Below, one piece after another: positions 8,453 through 17,230 of a stretch of 42,313 nt of DNA. Made by a program: the position numbers and the translations under genes. The notes under the pieces were generated by a model. The model searched no databases, was not told the origin of the DNA, and saw only the letters and a program-made list of their open reading frames with translations. Each line of letters opens with the position of its first letter. Positions within the stretch are counted from its first letter, which is position 1. This DNA is from Verrucomicrobiaceae bacterium (GTDB lineage: Bacteria > Verrucomicrobiota > Verrucomicrobiia > Verrucomicrobiales > V1-33), in the NCBI GenBank assembly GCA_027483175.1, contig JAIXVE010000154.1, positions 1 through 42,313 of the forward strand. Direction: 5' to 3'.

Positions 8453-8662
8453 TTACCCCACCCGCTGATCCCGTCCGTCCAGCCATCGGTTCAATCCCAT
8501 CACCGCCAGCGCCACCGCTGGCAACAACTTCAAACTCACATCCCGCCACCGCGGCGCCGGCTTCCCCGAAAAGTCCGCAAACGCCATCACCGCCACGACT
8601 GTCCACGCCACGGCCAGCGCAATCGCCACCCCATGCCGCGCCTTCCTGCTGATCAGCTTCAT
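8453..8662 (-). CDS. Small membrane protein, 69 aa, two predicted helices
   Basis: The frame encodes two hydrophobic helices (about residues 11-31 and 43-57) with positive flanking residues (MKLISRKARHG at the start, RWLDGRDQR at the end). It begins 30 bases after the alcohol dehydrogenase stop on the same strand, so the two are probably co-transcribed. I do not recognise a family. Hydrophobicity pattern and spacing are the only support. Confidence 0.55.
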   Translation of the reverse strand: MKLISRKARHGVAIALAVAWTVVAVMAFADFSGKPAPRWRDVSLKLLPAVALAVMGLNRWLDGRDQRVG

Positions 8663-8692
8663 ACCCTCAGCTACACCAACCCCACCCGCCCC

Positions 8693-9724
8693 TCAAGGCC
8701 TCAGAATCACCTTGATCAGATCATCCGCCGCCGCATGCAGCTTGTGAAACCACTCCGCTCCTTCCTCCAGCGGCCGAATCGCACTCGTCAGCGGCTCCAC
8801 CCGGATCTTCCCAGCCGCAATCGCCTCCAGCGCCGCAGGATACTCACCGGCACTAGCACACGATCCGAACAACGACAACTCCCGCGTCACCACCGCCTGC
8901 AGCGGAAACTCAATCCGCTGCGCCAGATTCCCTACCAATCCCACCGCGCCTCCCTTCCTCACACACTCAATCGCCGCCTGCACCGTCGCACTCACCCCCA
9001 CACACTCCATCACCACATCCACTCCCTCTCCACCGGTCCGCTCCAGCATCGCTTCCTTCAAACCCCCAGCCTTCGCCGGAAACACTTCGTCCGCCCCCAG
9101 TTCCTTCGCCACCGCCAGCCGGCTCTCACTCAAATCCGTCGCGTAAACCTTCGCGCACCCCGCCGCCTTCAGCGCCTGCACCGTCAGCAACCCGATAATC
9201 CCCGCACCCACCACCAACCCGCTCTGCCCAGGCCCAGCCTGCGCCCGCCTCACCGCATGCAAAGCCACCGCCGCCGGCTCCACAAACACCGCCTGCTCAA
9301 ACGTCACCTTCTCCGGCAACCGGCACACCACCCGCCCAGGCACACTCACATATTCCGCAAACGCCCCATTCTGCCGGTACTCCCCACACGAGACCCCCAG
9401 AATCCTCCGGTTCCGGCACAGATTCACTGACCCATCCCGGCAATACTCGCACTCCCCGCAATACAGCGTGCTGTCGAACGTCACCCGCTCCCCTTCCACC
9501 CACGACCCAGCCTTCGCCCCAGCCCGCACCACCACCCCGGCCGCCTCATGCCCCATGATCACCGGCGGAATCCTCCGCCCCGTGCTCCCATCCATCCCAT
9601 GCACGTCACTCCCGCAAATCCCGCACGCCGCCACCCGCACCAGCACTTCGTCCTCACGCACCTCCGGTTCCGGTGCGTCTCCAAACACAAACTCACTGCT
9701 GCCAACAAGGGTAAGGGCTCTCAT
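8693..9724 (-). CDS. Zinc-dependent medium-chain alcohol/polyol dehydrogenase
   Basis: A 343-residue MDR-family dehydrogenase that oxidises an alcohol or sugar alcohol with NAD(P). The N-terminal domain carries the catalytic zinc site (CGICGSD with Cys34 and Cys37, then GHE at 58-60) and the structural zinc site (CGECEYCRDGSVNLC with Cys89, 92, 95 and 103). The coenzyme fold has GAGIIGLLTVQALKAAG. Closest types are sorbitol, threonine and galactitol-phosphate dehydrogenases, which cannot be told apart by eye. The chosen ATG gives the family-standard MRAL start. An ATG at 9733 (GGAG three bases upstream) is equally possible. It is divergent from tyrS. Confidence 0.85.
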   Translation of the reverse strand: MRALTLVGSSEFVFGDAPEPEVREDEVLVRVAACGICGSDVHGMDGSTGRRIPPVIMGHEAAGVVVRAGAKAGSWVEGERVTFDSTLYCGECEYCRDGSVNLCRNRRILGVSCGEYRQNGAFAEYVSVPGRVVCRLPEKVTFEQAVFVEPAAVALHAVRRAQAGPGQSGLVVGAGIIGLLTVQALKAAGCAKVYATDLSESRLAVAKELGADEVFPAKAGGLKEAMLERTGGEGVDVVMECVGVSATVQAAIECVRKGGAVGLVGNLAQRIEFPLQAVVTRELSLFGSCASAGEYPAALEAIAAGKIRVEPLTSAIRPLEEGAEWFHKLHAAADDLIKVILRP

Positions 9725-9845
9725 GCCTCCCATCGTCTCCAACCACCGCCTCCTGTCCACTGTGATTTCTCCACCGCACAGGCAGGTTGCACTCCGCCCC
9801 TCATCGCGCTACCGCCCGCCACCCCTTTCCCTCTCCCCCACTCTC

Positions 9846-11150
9846 ATGGACATCTTCGCAGAACTTCAATGGCGCGGCCTCATCGACGACTACACCGGCC
9901 GCACCGAATCCGGTGACGGCACCCGCGGTCTCCCCCAGCGCCTCACCGACAACCCAGTCACGCTCTACTGCGGCTTCGACCCCACCGCCGACAGTCTCCA
10001 CGCCGGTAGTCTCGTCCCGCTCATCGCCCTCCGCCGCTTCCAACTCGCAGGCCACCACCCCATCGCCGTCGCCGGCGGTGCCACCGGCAGCATCGGCGAC
10101 CCCAGCGGCAAAACCCAGGAACGCCAGCTCCTCACCAAAGACCAGATCGCCGCCAACGTCGCCGCCATCAGACCCCAACTCGCCCGACTCCTCGACTTCG
10201 ACGCCACCACCAACCCCGCACGCCTCGTCGACAACGCCGACTGGCTCGGCCCCGTCAGCTTCCTCGACTTCCTCCGCGACGTCGGCAAGCACTTCACCGT
10301 CAATCAGATGGTCGCCAAAGAATCCGTGCGCGCCCGCATGGAAGACCGCGAGGTCGGCATCAGCTACACCGAGTTCAGCTACATGCTCCTCCAGGCCTAC
10401 GACTTCTACCACCTGGCCCGCGTCCACGGCTGCGAGCTCCAGATCGGCGGCAGCGACCAATGGGGCAACATCACCGCAGGCATGGACCTCGTCCGCAAAA
10501 AACTCGACCGCCGCGCATGGGGCCTCACTCTCCCGCTCATCACCAAGGCAGATGGCACCAAATTCGGTAAAACCGAGGGCGGCACCGTCTGGCTCGACCC
10601 CCGCCGCACCAGCGTCTACAAGTTCTACCAGTTCTGGATCCAGACCGACGACCGCGATGTCGTCCGCTACCTCAAATTCTTCACGTTCCTCTCCGCCGAC
10701 GAAATCGCCTCCCTCGAACAGGACCACCTCGCCAACCCCGGCGGCCGGGCCGCCCACCGCGCTCTCGCCCGCGAGGTCACCACCCTCATCCACGGCGAAG
10801 CCGCCTGCGCCGACGCCATGCGCGCCACCGAAATCCTCTTCGGCGCCCCGCTCGACGGGCTCTCCGATGGCACCCTCGGCATCCTCGAATCCGAAATCCA
10901 GGGAGCCGTCGCCTCCGCCGCCGACTTCGCCGCAGGCATTCCCCTAACCGACGCCCTCGTCACCGCCGGTCTCTGCTCCAGCAAAGGCCAGGCCCGCAAG
11001 GACATCGAAGCCGGAGGCATCTACATCAACGGCACCCGCTCCCAGGACGCCTCCCGGCTCCTGACACCCGCCGACCTCCTCCACAACCGCGCCGCTCTCC
11101 TCCGCAAAGGCAAACGCGCGTGGGCGCTTCTCAGCCGCTCCGCCGACTGA
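9846..11150 (+). CDS. tyrS: Tyrosyl-tRNA synthetase
   Basis: A 434-residue class I aminoacyl-tRNA synthetase that charges tRNA-Tyr. The HIGH-type motif is HAGS at 52-55 following YCGFDPTADSL. The tyrosine site carries YTEFSYMLLQAYDF and QIGGSDQWGNI, and the KMSKS-type loop is KFGKT at 239-243. An S4 RNA-binding domain closes the protein (ARKDIEAGGIYING). The frame is open upstream to 9468, but that part is antisense to the dehydrogenase; family alignment sets the start at MDIFAELQWRGLI. The leader is pyrimidine-rich without a Shine-Dalgarno. It ends one base before the stop of a convergent gene. Confidence 0.97.
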   Translation: MDIFAELQWRGLIDDYTGRTESGDGTRGLPQRLTDNPVTLYCGFDPTADSLHAGSLVPLIALRRFQLAGHHPIAVAGGATGSIGDPSGKTQERQLLTKDQIAANVAAIRPQLARLLDFDATTNPARLVDNADWLGPVSFLDFLRDVGKHFTVNQMVAKESVRARMEDREVGISYTEFSYMLLQAYDFYHLARVHGCELQIGGSDQWGNITAGMDLVRKKLDRRAWGLTLPLITKADGTKFGKTEGGTVWLDPRRTSVYKFYQFWIQTDDRDVVRYLKFFTFLSADEIASLEQDHLANPGGRAAHRALAREVTTLIHGEAACADAMRATEILFGAPLDGLSDGTLGILESEIQGAVASAADFAAGIPLTDALVTAGLCSSKGQARKDIEAGGIYINGTRSQDASRLLTPADLLHNRAALLRKGKRAWALLSRSAD

Positions 11151-11151
11151 T

Positions 11152-12087
11152 TCACCCCACCTTCGCCAGAATCGACGGCACCAGCTCAGGATCCCCATCC
11201 AGCGCGTCAAACCACGACGCATACCGCGGCTCCCAACCCGTCCCTCGCAAGCGCGCCGAACTCACGCGCTTGTGCGTCCAGCCACGCTTCCGCCCCGTCT
11301 CTGGCACCGCTTCCGGCGGCAGCTCCCGCCCGAACCTTACCGCCAACCTCTCGTAAATCTCCCGCTGCAGCAACGGGGTCCGGTCACTCACGTTGTACAA
11401 CCCACCGTGAAATACGCCGCCATCCGGATGTTCCAGCAGGTGCAGCACCGCCCCCGCCGCATCATCCCGGTGAATCTGATTCACCCAACGCCCGTCAGGC
11501 GTCGCCGGCGGCTCGGTCCTCACATCAATCGCCGCCAGCCCATTCAGAAAATTCAGCAGCAGCACCGACCTCCCCGGCCCGTAAATCCCCGCCAGCCGCA
11601 CCACCGCCCCGCCCGCCCCTAACGTCTCATCCTCAGTCTGCCGCAGCAATCGCCCCGTCTCCCGCTCGGGCTCCGCCGCGCTCTCCTCCGTCACCTCCCC
11701 GCCATCAATCCCCGCATACACACTCGTGCTCGACGTGTACAGCATCCGCCGAGCCCCCGGAAACGCCTCACGCAACCGCCGCATTCCCTCAAGGTACACC
11801 GCCCGGTACGTCTCCAACCCTCCGCCCTTCCCCCCGGCCGCACAATGCACCACACTCGCATCCGCCGGCACCTCACCCGCCACCCTAGCCAGCGATTCCC
11901 TGTCCGTAAAATCCGCCGCCACCGCCTCGATCCCTATCAACCCCAGCCTCGCCACCGTCTCCTCACTCTGACAAATCCCCAGCACCCGCCAGCCGCGCCC
12001 CAGCGCCAGCCGCGCCAGCGCCGTCCCAAGATAACCGCACCCGGCAATCACCAGCACGCGCCCACCTCCGTCAGCCGCCGCACTCAT
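11152..12087 (-). CDS. NAD(P)-binding SDR/epimerase-like protein
   Basis: A 311-residue protein with an N-terminal Rossmann motif (VLVIAGCGYLGTALARLAL) and the epimerase-like core STSVYAG with VRLAGIYGPGR and WVNQIHRDDAAGAV. It belongs to the NAD-dependent epimerase/dehydratase group of SDRs; the usual YxxxK pair is not evident after SVYAG, which places it in the atypical branch. Start choice is firm: ATG 12087-12085 overlaps the TGA of the DUF6807 gene by four bases (ATGA), which suggests translational coupling. Its 3' end is one base from the convergent tyrS stop. Substrate is unknown; a sugar or nucleotide sugar is likely. Confidence 0.8.
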   Translation of the reverse strand: MSAAADGGGRVLVIAGCGYLGTALARLALGRGWRVLGICQSEETVARLGLIGIEAVAADFTDRESLARVAGEVPADASVVHCAAGGKGGGLETYRAVYLEGMRRLREAFPGARRMLYTSSTSVYAGIDGGEVTEESAAEPERETGRLLRQTEDETLGAGGAVVRLAGIYGPGRSVLLLNFLNGLAAIDVRTEPPATPDGRWVNQIHRDDAAGAVLHLLEHPDGGVFHGGLYNVSDRTPLLQREIYERLAVRFGRELPPEAVPETGRKRGWTHKRVSSARLRGTGWEPRYASWFDALDGDPELVPSILAKVG

Positions 12088-13040
12088 TCGCGCACCGCCG
12101 CCCACTTCGCCCAGCTCCCCGCCACATCCGCCGCCTTCGCATGCCCCTCATGAAACAACCAGCGGTACCGCAAGGTCAGGCTCTCCCCGCGCTTCACCAC
12201 ATGCTTCCCGGCCCCCTTCGGAGCCTTCTCGAAATCATGCAGCCCGAACGGATTCGCCGCGATCAATCCATAATCCCGCGCATGCCACGTCGTCGGATGC
12301 CGCAGGTTCCCCGGATGATCGAAACACGCAATCCCCACCACCTTCCCATCCACCGGCCCCCAGTAATCCACCCACTTCGCATGCCGCCCCCAGATCGCCC
12401 CGCCCGTCTCACCCTCGCTGTTCACGCACTGCCCCTTCGCCACCGCACCCTTCAGATTCAATGCCGGATGGCTCCGCAACCCCATCGTCCCCTCCTTCGT
12501 GTCCCCAAACGTCACATCCCCCTCACTAGCCTTGATCGTCACCGCATAATCAATAAACCGCGACGTCCCCTCCGTCCCGCACGTGATCACCGTCGCCGAC
12601 GTGCAAACCCGCCCACCATCAGGCTTCAGCCATTCCTCCTCCGTCCGGATCGTCACTTTCAATTCCTCCGCTCCACCAGTCGTCTCCACCGCCGGCAACT
12701 TCGTCACCACAATCTTCCCCGCATCCGCTCCCTCCTTCCAGAAATCCACTCCATTCACATCCCCATGGTTGAACCAGATCGACTTATGATGCGGGTGATC
12801 CTGCTCCTCGCCCGCCGCCGCCGCCTCCAGCGGCCAATGCCGCGTCATCGCCACTCCCCCAGGCCCGATCACCGGATAAACCACCGGCTTCGCATGCCCA
12901 CGGAATATCAATCCCATGAACGGCTTCCCATCCAGCGTCACATCCACCTTCCCCTTCTCCGCATCAGTCACCGCCTTCAATTCACCAGCCAGCCCCGTCA
13001 GAGGCATCGCCGCCAGCATCATCATCACTCGGGCCTTCAT
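12084..13040 (-). CDS. Secreted DUF6807 (PmoA-like) protein
   Basis: A 318-residue protein of the DUF6807 family, often labelled PmoA although it is not methane monooxygenase. A short Sec signal peptide (KARVMMMLAAMPLTGLAG) precedes a beta-rich domain with the family's histidine cluster EEQDHPHHKSIWFNHGDVNG near residues 78-95. Later family motifs are EGTMGLRSHPALNLKG and WVDYWGPVDGK. Such genes are common near glycoside hydrolases and dehydrogenases in Planctomycetota and Verrucomicrobiota, and a carbohydrate-related role is inferred. It is coupled to the downstream SDR by ATGA. An intrinsic terminator of the gene before it ends only five bases from this ATG. A second member lies at 17750. 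Confidence 0.85.
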   Translation of the reverse strand: MKARVMMMLAAMPLTGLAGELKAVTDAEKGKVDVTLDGKPFMGLIFRGHAKPVVYPVIGPGGVAMTRHWPLEAAAAGEEQDHPHHKSIWFNHGDVNGVDFWKEGADAGKIVVTKLPAVETTGGAEELKVTIRTEEEWLKPDGGRVCTSATVITCGTEGTSRFIDYAVTIKASEGDVTFGDTKEGTMGLRSHPALNLKGAVAKGQCVNSEGETGGAIWGRHAKWVDYWGPVDGKVVGIACFDHPGNLRHPTTWHARDYGLIAANPFGLHDFEKAPKGAGKHVVKRGESLTLRYRWLFHEGHAKAADVAGSWAKWAAVRE

Positions 13041-13045
13041 CGTAT

Positions 13046-13092
13046 AAAAAAGTTAGGCCTGCACCCGCAGATCCTCTCCGCAGGCGCAGGCC
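13046..13092 (-). terminator. Intrinsic terminator of the coiled-coil protein gene
   Basis: On the minus strand GGCCTGC (13092-13086) pairs with GCAGGCC (13062-13056). Four bases later there is a run of six T (13051-13046). It starts ten bases after the stop of the coiled-coil gene at 13102. The loop is long (23 bases) but contains further complementary CTGCGG/CCGCAG pieces that shorten it. Confidence 0.6.
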
Positions 13093-13101
13093 GTCAATTC
13101 T

Positions 13102-14202
13102 TCACTTCACTTCAGCAGCTGGCACCGCTGGTGCCGCCTCCGCCTCAGGCTGCGTCATCGCTTCCCGACGCAACTCCAGCCGCGCCAGCGCCGAACGCTC
13201 CGACTTCAATTCGTTATACCGCGCAAACAACGACTGAAAATCCCGCCGCGCACTCGCCGCAATGTCGTTGATCAGATCCTCCAGCCGCTGCGCTTCTTTC
13301 CGCCCGATCGGTGTCGCCGTCTCCGTACGACTCGATCCCACTTCCTCCATCTGCTCGTAACGCTGCTGCTTCAGCACCTTCACCCGGTCAATCTCCACCT
13401 GCACCGCCTGCTTCGCCGCCTCTCCCTTCGCCGCCGCCAGCTTGTTCTTCAGATCCCGCTCGTGCACATCCAGCCGCGCCAGCGATTTCGACAACCCATC
13501 CATGATCTCCTTCGTCGCCGCATCCGTCTGCCGCGTCGCCTTCTTGTTCTGATCATAATCCGGATTCCGCCGGATGTTCACCCCGTTCACACCTCCGCGC
13601 CAACCGTACCCGTCCCACCCGTTGCTGTCCTGCAGATACTGCTCGTACTCCTTGTGGCTGTCCATGCTCAGCGCCAGATCCACAATCCCCTCAATCCGCT
13701 TGTTGATCCGATCATCAAACGCCGACCGGTCCTTGAACAGATCCTCACGCTCGAACTTGTTCTTCGACGTCCGCAAGGTCTCGGAAACCGTCGCCCGCTT
13801 CTGATCATAATACAGCGCCGCCTTCTCCAGCTTCTTCATCACCTCGCGCTTCAACCGCGCCACCGCCGTGTTCGATTCCTTGCTGTCCGTCACGCGCTTC
13901 AGCATCTCCTGCGCATCGTTGATCGCCGTCTCAATCGCCCCATCCAGCTCGACAATCTGATTCACCAGCGCCGTCACTCGCACCTGCCGCGCCGCAATCT
14001 GACGATCCAATGCCGCCACCGCAGCCGCGTTGTCCCCGGCCACCGCAGCCGGAGCCGTTTTGTCAGCCGCGGGAGCCGCAGCAGCACCTTCCGCCGCAGG
14101 CGCAGCAGGAGTTTGCGCAGGAGCCGCCGCCGCAGCAGCAGGCGCTTCCTGGGCACCGGCAGCCGTAGCCGCCAGCAATGATGCAAGCAGTATCGTTTTC
14201 AT
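13102..14202 (-). CDS. Exported coiled-coil protein, 366 aa
   Basis: I do not recognise a family. A Sec signal peptide (MKTILLASLLAATAAGAQ) leads into an Ala/Pro-rich linker to about residue 60. A long, charged, heptad-like helical region follows (about 60-165 and 230-350), interrupted by a Gly/Trp/Asn-rich patch (NGWDGYGWRGGVNGVN near 195-210). This suggests an envelope or periplasmic structural protein. No Shine-Dalgarno precedes the ATG; the upstream bases include a C-run on the coding strand. It is followed by an intrinsic terminator. Two small lipoprotein genes lie upstream on the same strand and may belong to the same unit. Confidence 0.7.
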   Translation of the reverse strand: MKTILLASLLAATAAGAQEAPAAAAAAPAQTPAAPAAEGAAAAPAADKTAPAAVAGDNAAAVAALDRQIAARQVRVTALVNQIVELDGAIETAINDAQEMLKRVTDSKESNTAVARLKREVMKKLEKAALYYDQKRATVSETLRTSKNKFEREDLFKDRSAFDDRINKRIEGIVDLALSMDSHKEYEQYLQDSNGWDGYGWRGGVNGVNIRRNPDYDQNKKATRQTDAATKEIMDGLSKSLARLDVHERDLKNKLAAAKGEAAKQAVQVEIDRVKVLKQQRYEQMEEVGSSRTETATPIGRKEAQRLEDLINDIAASARRDFQSLFARYNELKSERSALARLELRREAMTQPEAEAAPAVPAAEVK

Positions 14203-14250
14203 ATCAGTATATTGGGGGGTAATTCTCAGTTTCTGTCAGGCAGGACGCGC

Positions 14251-14472
14251 TCAGCGCCCCATGATCTTGTTCCACCACATGTCGTAACGCTCGTCCCGCG
14301 CCTCATCGCGGATCTTGCGCCGCTCAATGCGTTCGGCATACGTGTCGTTCCGGCGCTTCATCCGTTCCTCGAAATCCGCTCGCGTCTCCGTAGGCTCCGT
14401 GAACGCACACGCCCCCGGAAGCATCGCCCCGGCTGCCACCAGCACCCTCAATCCAGTCACCCGCAGATCCAT
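14251..14472 (-). CDS. Small lipoprotein, 73 aa
   Basis: The N-terminus is a lipoprotein signal with lipobox LPGAC and the lipidated Cys22. The mature part is a short, highly charged helix rich in Arg and Glu (for example RADFEERMKRRNDTYAERIERRK) ending in DMWWNKIMGR. It starts four bases after the EF-hand lipoprotein stop on the same strand, so the two are an operon. No family is recognised. A charged amphipathic helix anchored by a lipid suggests a role at the outer membrane or cell wall, which is inference. Confidence 0.65.
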   Translation of the reverse strand: MDLRVTGLRVLVAAGAMLPGACAFTEPTETRADFEERMKRRNDTYAERIERRKIRDEARDERYDMWWNKIMGR

Positions 14473-14476
14473 CGCC

Positions 14477-14923
14477 TCAGCGGGCCTTCAACCCGGGAAA
14501 GTTGTTCGTCGAATTCGCACTGAACATGTCGCCGTACGCCGCCGACTCCGCACGGTCAATCATCCCGTCCTTGTTCGTGTCGATCGTCGCAAACAACTCG
14601 TTGAACACTCCCTTCTTGTGCACCGCCGCCAACCCTTCCTCCGGCGACACAAACCCGTCCCCATTCGTGTCGATCTTCTTGAACGTCGCCATGTCCGCAG
14701 TCGGATCCGCCGCCTTCCACTCCTCAAACGACACCTTCCCGTCCCGATTCGTGTCGTAACGATTGAACGTCCACTTCGCCATGTAGGCATCAAACTCTTC
14801 CTTCGATACCTTGCCGTTGCCGTTCGCATCGGCAATGTCAAACGGCGCAGCCGTCGGCTTGGTCGTGGCGCACGAGGCAAACAGTCCAGCAGCGGCAAAA
14901 ACAGGGAGATGGCGGAGCGTCAT
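14477..14923 (-). CDS. EF-hand calcium-binding lipoprotein, 148 aa
   Basis: The start at 14923 gives a lipoprotein signal with lipobox LFASC and Cys18; a longer frame upstream has no signal. The mature protein carries four canonical 12-residue EF-hand loops at 32-43, 57-68, 85-96 and 115-126, each with Asp at loop positions 1 and 5 or equivalents (DTNRDGKVSFEE, DTNGDGFVSPEE). The first has Asn at position 5 and the last (DTNKDGMIDRAE) still ends in Glu. Calcium binding is therefore likely, on the outer face of the cell envelope. It is divergent from pgk, and the next gene downstream is another lipoprotein. Confidence 0.85.
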   Translation of the reverse strand: MTLRHLPVFAAAGLFASCATTKPTAAPFDIADANGNGKVSKEEFDAYMAKWTFNRYDTNRDGKVSFEEWKAADPTADMATFKKIDTNGDGFVSPEEGLAAVHKKGVFNELFATIDTNKDGMIDRAESAAYGDMFSANSTNNFPGLKAR

Positions 14924-15102
14924 AGGAAAATGGAATTCTGATGTCCCTCCCGCTACAGCCTCACTGCCACGCGGGCCAGGGAAAAGATGCACACTCTCCT
15001 CACCCCCCAGCCCTCGCGAACCGTTTGCTTTTCACGCCGCCCGGGTCTATCCCCGTCGCCCTTCAATTTTCCACAACTCACCGCCAACCTCCCCCCAACA
15101 CC

Positions 15103-16317
15103 ATGCCCAAACAAACCATTCGCGACCTCGACCTCTCCGGAAAACGCGTGCTGGTGCGCGTCGACTTCAATGTCCCCCTCGACGACAAAGACGGCACCAT
15201 GATCATCACGGACGAAACCCGCATCCGTGAAACCCTCCCGACCATCAACGCCCTCATCGCCGCAGGAGCCAAAGTCATCCTCGCCAGCCACCTCGGCCGC
15301 CCCAAAGGCACCCGCGACCCCAAACAATCTCTCGCCCCAGTCGCCCCGGCCCTCGCCGCCATGATCGGCCAACCGGTCGCCTTCGCCCCTGACTGCGTCG
15401 GCCCGGAAACCGAAGCCCTCGCCGCCGCCCTCGCACCCGGCCAAGTCCTCCTCCTCGAAAACACCCGCTTCCACGCCGGCGAGGAACTCAACGACGCATC
15501 CCTCGCCAAGGGCCTCGCCGCCCTCGCCGATGTCTTCGTCAATGACGCCTTCGGCTCCGCCCACCGCGCCCACTCCTCCACCGCTGGCGTCGCCGACTAC
15601 CTCCCCGCAGTCTCCGGCCTCCTCATGGAAAAGGAACTCGCCTACCTCCACGACGAACTCGAAAACCCAGACCGTCCCTTCGTCGTCATCCTCGGCGGTG
15701 CCAAGGTCAGTGACAAAATCGCCGTCATCAATCGCCTCCTCGAAAAGGCCGACACCATCATCATCGGCGGCGGCATGGCCTACACGTTCCGCAAACTCGT
15801 CCAGGGCATCACCCTCGGCCGCAGTCTCTATAAACCAGAATGGGAACCCATCGCCCAGGCCGCCCTCGATAAGGCCAAAGCCCGCGGCGTCAAAATCCTC
15901 ATCCCCGTCGACGCCGTCATCACCGACGCCTTCGACTTCGATGCCAAAAAACTCGGCGCCATCCGCACCACCGGCGTCAACGAAAACATCCCCGACGGCT
16001 GGGAAGGCGTCGACATCGGCCCAGAATCCGTCAAACTCTTCAGCGCCGAAATTGCCTCCGCCAAAACCGTCATCTGGAACGGCCCCATGGGCGTCTTCGA
16101 AATCAAGGAAGCCTCCAAAGGCACCTTCGACATGGCCCACGCCATCGCCGCCAATTCCTCCGCCAAAACCATCATCGGCGGCGGCGACAGCGTCAAAGCC
16201 GTCAAAAAAGCCGGCGTCGGCGACAAGGTCACTTTCATCTCCACCGGCGGCGGTGCCAGCCTCGAACTCCTCGAAGGCAAGGTCCTCCCAGGCGTCGCCT
16301 GTCTCCTCGACAAATAA
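15103..16317 (+). CDS. pgk: Phosphoglycerate kinase
   Basis: A 404-residue enzyme that transfers phosphate between 1,3-bisphosphoglycerate and ADP in glycolysis. Signatures are [13 protein letters not shown] near the start, ASHLGRPKG, the [16 protein letters not shown] segment, [11 protein letters not shown] and the C-terminal [13 protein letters not shown] with [13 protein letters not shown]. Length is typical for bacteria. The start was chosen from the family N-terminus; the frame is open 54 codons further upstream but non-homologous. Its leader (CAACCTCCCCCCAACACC) has no Shine-Dalgarno. tpiA follows after 59 bases on the same strand. Confidence 0.97.
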   Translation: MPKQTIRDLDLSGKRVLVRVDFNVPLDDKDGTMIITDETRIRETLPTINALIAAGAKVILASHLGRPKGTRDPKQSLAPVAPALAAMIGQPVAFAPDCVGPETEALAAALAPGQVLLLENTRFHAGEELNDASLAKGLAALADVFVNDAFGSAHRAHSSTAGVADYLPAVSGLLMEKELAYLHDELENPDRPFVVILGGAKVSDKIAVINRLLEKADTIIIGGGMAYTFRKLVQGITLGRSLYKPEWEPIAQAALDKAKARGVKILIPVDAVITDAFDFDAKKLGAIRTTGVNENIPDGWEGVDIGPESVKLFSAEIASAKTVIWNGPMGVFEIKEASKGTFDMAHAIAANSSAKTIIGGGDSVKAVKKAGVGDKVTFISTGGGASLELLEGKVLPGVACLLDK

Positions 16318-16376
16318 CCCACGCGTCCTAACCCACGCACCCTCGCTTCCTGACAGCTTCAAACACCACCACTCCC

Positions 16377-17162
16377 ATGCGTAAACCCATCGTCGCCGCC
16401 AACTGGAAAATGCACAAGACGCCCTCGGAAACCGAGGACTTCCTCCGCGGCTTCGTCGTCCTCGCCAAAGCCGGCGAACCAGTCGACATCGTCATCGCCC
16501 CGCCCTCCATCAGCCTCGCCGCAGCCGCCGCCGCTCTCACCCAGCACGACAGCATCAAGCTCGCCGCCCAGAACATGCACTATGAGCAGTCCGGTGCCTT
16601 CACCGGCGAAATCAGCCCGCTCATGCTGCGCGAAATGCTCATCCACTACGTCATCCTCGGCCACAGCGAACGCCGCGCCATCTTCGGCGAAACCGACGAA
16701 ATCATCAACCGTAAGGTCCTCGCCGCTCACCAGTTCAATCTCAAACCCATCCTCTGCGTCGGCGAAACCCTCGAAGAACGCGACGCCGGTCGTCTCGAAG
16801 AGGTCCTCACCACCCAACTCAAGGGCGGTCTCGCCGGGGTCTCCGCTGATCAGATGATCAATACCGTCCTCGCCTACGAACCAGTCTGGGCCATCGGCAC
16901 CGGCCGCACCGCTTCCTCCGCCCAGGCCCAGGAAGCTCACGCCTTCATCCGCTCGGTCCTCGCCAACCTCTACGACCCGGAAACCGCACGCCGCGTCCGC
17001 ATCCAGTACGGCGGTTCCGTCAAACCAGGCAACATGGAAGAACTCGCCATGCAGCCAGACGTCGACGGCGCGCTCGTCGGCGGAGCAAGCCTCGAAAGCG
17101 GCTCGTTCTGGGAAATCTGCCGCGCCGCCGCCGCAGGTGCCACCCGCAAGGCCTCCGCCTGA
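16377..17162 (+). CDS. tpiA: Triosephosphate isomerase
   Basis: A 261-residue TIM-barrel enzyme interconverting dihydroxyacetone phosphate and glyceraldehyde 3-phosphate. Catalytic residues are visible: Lys11 in ANWKM, His96 in YVILGHSERR and Glu168 in AYEPVWAIGTG, with the phosphate loop YGGSVKPGN. Length is normal. The order pgk-tpiA is common in bacteria; gap is not adjacent here. The leader before the ATG lacks a Shine-Dalgarno. Confidence 0.97.
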   Translation: MRKPIVAANWKMHKTPSETEDFLRGFVVLAKAGEPVDIVIAPPSISLAAAAAALTQHDSIKLAAQNMHYEQSGAFTGEISPLMLREMLIHYVILGHSERRAIFGETDEIINRKVLAAHQFNLKPILCVGETLEERDAGRLEEVLTTQLKGGLAGVSADQMINTVLAYEPVWAIGTGRTASSAQAQEAHAFIRSVLANLYDPETARRVRIQYGGSVKPGNMEELAMQPDVDGALVGGASLESGSFWEICRAAAAGATRKASA

Positions 17163-17230
17163 CCTCCCTCACCGCCTGCCCGCCAGTCGCCGATTCATCT
17201 CAGATGCGGTGATTTCTGTTTGCACGCAGC

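Noticed and set aside
8108..9430. 440-codon open frame on the plus strand
   Set aside because: It crosses parts of three minus-strand genes and is mostly Arg, His and Pro, a composition artefact of C-rich DNA.
14953..16362. 469-codon open frame on the minus strand across pgk
   Set aside because: It is antisense to a certain pgk gene, composed mainly of Gly, Asp, Glu, Ala and Val as expected from a C-rich coding strand, and has no recognisable domain.
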